Shown here: piece by piece, positions 4,383 to 7,205 of the stretch
Position numbering within the stretch: position 1 is the first letter of the stretch
Layout of the letters: each line of letters begins with the position of its first letter
Assembly: GCA_030601545.1 (NCBI GenBank)
Contig: JAUVTM010000107.1
Coordinates: 1 to 7,205 of the forward strand
Direction: 5' to 3'
DNA length: 7,205 bases
Source of the DNA: Syntrophobacterales bacterium
GTDB lineage: Bacteria; Desulfobacterota; Syntrophobacteria; BM002
Notes under the pieces: generated by a model
Database searches by the model: none
What the model was told of the DNA's origin: nothing
The model's input: only the letters and a program-made list of their open reading frames with translations
Translations under genes and position numbers: made by a program

Positions 4383-5369
4383 CTAGATATGTAGTTCCAC
4401 CACATCACCATCCTGTAAGGCATAGTCGCGCTGGACCATCTGACCATCAAAGACACCTTCACCCCAGACCTTGGCCAGTTTTAGTTTTTCTGCGAAGTCT
4501 TTATGAACTTTAGCGGCAAAATCTTCCACAGTGCTTCCCTTTTTCAAAACAAAGGGAGAGGTAAGGTCAGCTTCTTTTCCAGGGGCTTTGGAATAAACGC
4601 GAATGATTTTCAACCTCTCGACCAACGTCATCTTCAAGAGCTCCAGGTTGCGACCGCTCGTAACAGACGCAGAGCACAGTGGCCAGTCAGCATCAATCAG
4701 TTCACGGAAAATCTCAAGATTCTCGTCAGTATTCTCGTCATCGTTCTTGTTGGCCAGCACCAAGAAAGGAATGAACTTCAAGAGTCCCTGTTCAGCGTAT
4801 CTATCCTGTAAATGGCGTGGTATTATGCGGTGCTCTTCCAGTAAGCTGATCGTCTCTTCCAGTTGTTGCACCGGATCGGTCTGCAGATCCACAACCAGCA
4901 GGATGAAATCAGAGCGGCGGATTAGATCCAGCAATTCCGGCTCCACATAGTCCCGGTTGAGCGGTGGAGTATCCACCAGTTGAATCTGTATGTTTTCCAC
5001 CGGCATCATCCCGGGGGTTGGCTTCCAGGTGGTGAGGGGAAAATCAGCCACCTCTGGGTTGGCGTTTGTCAGGGCCGCCACCAGGGCAGATTTGCCCACA
5101 TTGGCAGGACCAACCACCGCCACCTGCCCTGCCCCTTCCTTGTCGATGTGGAAGGCAGAATCTCGCTTGCCAAGGCTCTTCTTGCTCTGGATTGCAGTCT
5201 TCAGCTTGGAGATGCGCTTGCGAAGGCCTGCCCGCAGTTTGTCCGTGCCCTTGTGCTTGGGCATAATTGTCAGCATGTCTTCAAGGTGGGCGATCTTCTC
5301 CGGGACCGTCTTGGCGGCGCGGTAGCGTTTTTCAGCTTCATAGTAATCGGGAGGGAGGTTTGCAGGCAT
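4383..5369 (-). CDS. DRG/Obg-like GTPase with C-terminal TGS domain
   Basis: 328 aa, cytosolic. The order of parts matches the DRG (developmentally regulated GTP-binding) branch of the Obg group. A basic helical N-terminus contains KHKGTDKLRAGLRKRISKLK (38-57). The G domain has G1/P-loop GPANVGKS (87-94), G2 FPLTT (110-114), G3 DTPP (133-136), G4 NKND (207-210) and G5 SAS (233-235). A TGS domain runs from about 260 to the end (SPFVLKKGSTVEDFAAKVHK ... ALQDGDVVELHI). TGS and Obg-type GTPases act on ribosomes or tRNA-related RNA; eukaryotic DRGs bind translating ribosomes. The bacterial members are little studied, so the target here is unknown. The Gly of the G3 motif DxxG is replaced by Pro, which is unusual for a switch II start. 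Start is ATG at 5367-5369; the Shine-Dalgarno sequence is weak. The gene faces away from fmdB and has a separate candidate promoter. Confidence 0.88.
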   Translation of the reverse strand: MPANLPPDYYEAEKRYRAAKTVPEKIAHLEDMLTIMPKHKGTDKLRAGLRKRISKLKTAIQSKKSLGKRDSAFHIDKEGAGQVAVVGPANVGKSALVAALTNANPEVADFPLTTWKPTPGMMPVENIQIQLVDTPPLNRDYVEPELLDLIRRSDFILLVVDLQTDPVQQLEETISLLEEHRIIPRHLQDRYAEQGLLKFIPFLVLANKNDDENTDENLEIFRELIDADWPLCSASVTSGRNLELLKMTLVERLKIIRVYSKAPGKEADLTSPFVLKKGSTVEDFAAKVHKDFAEKLKLAKVWGEGVFDGQMVQRDYALQDGDVVELHI

Positions 5370-5411
5370 TTCTAACCGAGTGGCACTCTAAAGCTGTCAG
5401 GACAGTAAACC

Positions 5412-5466
5412 CTAACGTTATGAATTGTTATCAGATTACGTTAGAAAACTTTGCAGGGAAAGTCAA
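5412..5466 (-). promoter_or_regulatory. Candidate promoter and overlapping dyad upstream of the GTPase gene
   Basis: Minus strand: TTGACT (5461-5466), 17-nt spacer, TAACGT (5438-5443), matching 5/6 and 3/6 of the consensus. The -10 lies inside an inverted repeat, CTAACGT (5412-5418) with ACGTTAG (5438-5444), whose left half is the 8-bp palindrome TAACGTTA. A protein binding these sites would cover the -10 and early transcribed region, which suggests an operator. No regulator is identified. Confidence 0.4.
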
Positions 5467-5540
5467 CCAATGCTTGACTCCGGAAATCTACCCTTACGGC
5501 TCCAAGGGAAGAAATCATCCAAAATCTTTCCACCAGTCAG

Positions 5541-5567
5541 GGCAAAAGATCGTTGCATCTTTTAGCC
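5541..5567. promoter_or_regulatory. Dyad symmetry upstream of fmdB (possible operator)
   Basis: GGCAAAAGAT (5541-5550), loop CGTTGC, then ATCTTTTAGCC (5557-5567): a 10-bp stem with a single bulged A. There is no T-run after either arm, so it is not an intrinsic terminator. It covers the position where the -35 region of the fmdB promoter should be, consistent with a repressor or activator site. Confidence 0.4.
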
Positions 5568-5586
5568 AAACTGTGGCATTTTGTCA

Positions 5587-5592
5587 TATAAT
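5587..5592 (+). promoter_or_regulatory. Likely -10 box for the fmdB-like gene
   Basis: A perfect TATAAT 45 bp before the ATG. No good TTGACA lies 16-18 bp upstream; the space is occupied by the dyad at 5541-5567, so an activator may be required. A smaller dyad, ATATC/GATAT (5591-5606), overlaps the expected start site near 5599. Confidence 0.4.
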
Positions 5593-5636
5593 ATCTAATA
5601 TGATATAGTTTGATAAATTCTCTATTGAGGGTAACC

Positions 5637-5843
5637 ATGCCAATTTATGAGTATCTCTGCTGCTGCTGTAATCGGTGTTTCGAGATCCTGGTTTTTCGTT
5701 CAGACGAGCCACCTCCTCAGTGCCCGCACTGTGGCGCTGAGAGTGTAGAACGTTTGCTTTCCTCTTTTGCCTGCACCACTTCTTCTGGAAGGTCGGGCAG
5801 CGAGACTTCAACATCTGGATGCGGTAGCACCGGCTTCTCTTGA
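5637..5843 (+). CDS. FmdB-family zinc ribbon protein (putative regulatory protein)
   Basis: 68 aa, small cytosolic zinc-ribbon protein of the FmdB/CxxC_CxxC_SSSS family. Homologues were first noted beside formamidase genes as putative regulators, but the biochemical role is unknown. The hallmark N-terminus MPIYEY is followed by C8-x2-C11 and C29-x2-C32 (CPHCG), the expected four zinc ligands, then LLSSF and a Ser/Gly/Thr-rich tail with Cys46 and Cys62, as usual for the family. Unusual are the additional Cys9, Cys10 and Cys14 around the first knuckle (CCCC at 8-11). The ATG at 5637 is chosen because GAGGG (5627-5631) precedes it by 5 nt and because it gives the family's exact start; an in-frame ATG at 5610 would add nine unconserved residues. 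It lies 87 nt before the endonuclease Q-like gene on the same strand, possibly co-transcribed. Confidence 0.88.
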   Translation: MPIYEYLCCCCNRCFEILVFRSDEPPPQCPHCGAESVERLLSSFACTTSSGRSGSETSTSGCGSTGFS

Positions 5844-5930
5844 GCCTCCTAATTCGGTCGGCGGTGCCGCCCTCTACTTACGTAACACCCTCCCTAGCCC
5901 CGTCAAAGCAACTACAAGGATTCAGGTCCC

Positions 5931-7205
5931 GTGTGGTTCATAGCTGATCTCCATATTCACTCCCACTACTCGATGGCCACCAGCAAAGCCATGGAACCCG
6001 AGAACTTGCATCGGTGGGCGCAGCTCAAAGGGATCACGGTAGTTGGAACAGGCGATTGCACCCATCCTGGCTGGTTGGAGGAACTCCAAGAAAAGCTCCA
6101 GCCCGTGGAGTCTGGTCTGTACCAACTCAAAGCAGATCTGGCGACATCTGTGGACGCAACAGTTCCCAAGCGCTGTCGGGCGCCAGTGCGTTTTCTGCTT
6201 AGCGCTGAGGTCAGCAGTATTTACAAGAAGAACGGCCGCACCCGGAAAGTTCACAATCTCATCTTTCTGCCCGACATGGATGCTGCCCGCAGGTTACAAG
6301 CCGCCCTTGCCCGTATCGGCAACATTCAATCAGACGGCCGCCCCATTCTGGGACTGGATGCCAAGGAGTTGCTCAAGATCGTTAAAGAGACCACCGATGA
6401 GGCTGTACTTGTTCCGGCCCACGCCTGGACCCCTCACTTTTCCGTGCTCGGGGCCAAATCGGGCTTTGACAGCCTGGAGGAATGTTTTGAGGAATTGACC
6501 CCACTGGTTCCCGCTATTGAGACCGGACTTTCCTCTGATCCGCCCATGAACTGGAGACTTTCCTCCCTGGATGGTTTACAGCTCATATCCAACTCTGACG
6601 CTCATTCCCCTGTCAAACTCATGCGGGAGGCAAATCTGTTTGATACCGATCTATCTTATGCGGCTATCATGAGAGCTATCTCTGAACCGGATAGCCCCGA
6701 GTTCCTGGGCACCTTGGAGTTCTATCCCGAAGAAGGCAAATATCACTACGACGGGCACCGTCCCTGCGGCGTCCGGTTTTCCCCTGAAGACACCAGAAGG
6801 AATGATGGACGCTGCCCCAAGTGCAACCGCAAGGTGACCGTGGGGGTTATGCACCGGGTGGAGAAACTGGCCGACCACCCTGCCGGAAGGCGATCACCTG
6901 GAGCCCGCCCATACAAGTCCATCATTCCCTTGATAGAAATTATCGCCGAAGTGGAGCAGGTCGGGACCAACAGTAAAAGGGTAACCGGAGCTTACCTAGA
7001 GCTTCTCAGCAGACTGGGAAACGAGTACCACGTGCTGGTGGAGGCAGAACTGGAAACTATCCGCCGGTCTGGTTCAGACCTCTTGGGCGAGGCCATAAGC
7101 CGGGTGCGCTCCGGGCAAGTGGGCATCCAACCAGGGTACGACGGCGAGTTCGGCACCATTCGACTGATTGACAGCCAAGAACGCGAACAGATCTCCGGCC
7201 AGCTG
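5931..7205 (+). CDS. Endonuclease Q-like PHP-domain DNA repair protein (partial, continues past right edge)
   Basis: 425 codons are open to the last base of the window. The first half is a PHP-type metal-dependent phosphoesterase domain: DLHIHSHYS (residues 6-14; His8, His10), GTGDCTHPGW (39-48), Glu93, His108, VPAHAWTPH (162-170, His164 and His169) and SNSDAHSP (Asp223, His225). After it come YHYDGHRPCGVRFSPE and GRCPKCNRKVTVGVMHRVE, a zinc-finger-like insert (Cys279, Cys295, Cys298; His275 or His308 may be the fourth ligand), then a helical segment and PGYDGEFGTIRL. This is the signature of endonuclease Q, which nicks DNA 5' to deaminated bases (uracil, hypoxanthine) and abasic sites in Thermococcales and some Bacillus. 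Enzymes of about 400-430 residues end near this last motif. The frame is still open here, and bacterial homologues are sometimes fused to a UvrD-type helicase, so a fusion is possible. Start: GTG at 5931 with AAGGA (5916-5920) 10 nt upstream; no earlier start fits the conserved N-terminus. Confidence 0.88.
   Translation, partial: MWFIADLHIHSHYSMATSKAMEPENLHRWAQLKGITVVGTGDCTHPGWLEELQEKLQPVESGLYQLKADLATSVDATVPKRCRAPVRFLLSAEVSSIYKKNGRTRKVHNLIFLPDMDAARRLQAALARIGNIQSDGRPILGLDAKELLKIVKETTDEAVLVPAHAWTPHFSVLGAKSGFDSLEECFEELTPLVPAIETGLSSDPPMNWRLSSLDGLQLISNSDAHSPVKLMREANLFDTDLSYAAIMRAISEPDSPEFLGTLEFYPEEGKYHYDGHRPCGVRFSPEDTRRNDGRCPKCNRKVTVGVMHRVEKLADHPAGRRSPGARPYKSIIPLIEIIAEVEQVGTNSKRVTGAYLELLSRLGNEYHVLVEAELETIRRSGSDLLGEAISRVRSGQVGIQPGYDGEFGTIRLIDSQEREQISGQL

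Noticed and set aside
5570..5592. Sigma-54 type (-24/-12) promoter before fmdB (TGGCATTTTGTCAT)
   Set aside because: The GG is present, but no GC lies 10 nt downstream at the -12 position; the TATAAT makes a sigma-70 reading better.
5267..5608. Plus-strand 113-codon frame over the GTPase start and divergent promoter region
   Set aside because: Half is antisense to the GTPase gene and half is the intergenic control region; no Shine-Dalgarno sequence or family match.
5860..5871. Terminator after the fmdB-like gene (GGCGGTGCCGCC)
   Set aside because: The dyad has only a 4-5 bp stem with a tiny loop and is not followed by a T-run, so read-through into the next gene is more likely.

Overview
The window is ordinary bacterial chromosome with five recognisable genes complete or nearly so, one long gene cut by the right edge, and three copies of a short palindromic repeat. 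No taxonomic marker is present. The gene families (a DUF4198 metal-uptake-type periplasmic protein, an RpoS/RpoD-class sigma factor with an insert between regions 1.2 and 2, a DRG-like TGS GTPase, an FmdB zinc ribbon and an endonuclease Q-type PHP protein) would fit a Desulfobacterota-like (deltaproteobacterial) or similar environmental anaerobe. This is an inference with modest confidence. Base composition is mixed, with no obviously foreign coding block.

Layout. Positions 1-308 form one large imperfect palindrome: a 184-bp repeat element (63-246) lies between two inverted copies of the 3' end of thiD. The intact thiD (244-1041, minus) borrows its TAG stop codon from the end of the element. 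A probable promoter and a structured leader lie upstream of thiD (1042-1226). Next come a secreted DUF4198 protein (1308-2072, minus), an intrinsic terminator or attenuator only 27 nt before its start codon (2100-2155), and a second inverted copy of the element (2179-2363). Then follow a gene-poor stretch with small, translationally linked reading frames (2366-2644) and a sigma-70 family factor (2655-4007, minus) with a good promoter (4108-4136). A truncated third element copy (4158-about 4216) and a heptamer tandem repeat (4275-4316) fill the gap to a DRG/TGS GTPase (4383-5369, minus). A divergent regulatory region (5370-5636) with several dyads separates it from the plus-strand pair fmdB-like (5637-5843) and endonuclease Q-like (5931 to beyond 7205).

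How the parts relate. The minus-strand genes are widely spaced and look separately transcribed, not like an operon with one function: thiamine salvage/synthesis, metal handling, transcription and ribosome/GTPase biology. The plus-strand pair may be co-transcribed (87-nt gap).

The least explained part is the repeat family. Its two full copies (94% identical) fold end to end into one hairpin. Copy 2 also carries an open frame of 56 codons spanning almost the whole element, and most interior differences between the two copies are silent in that frame. All three copies sit exactly at gene ends or next to promoters and terminators. The giant palindrome at the left edge may be a real inverted duplication or an assembly/amplification artefact at the repeat's terminal inverted repeats, and should be checked before it is interpreted.
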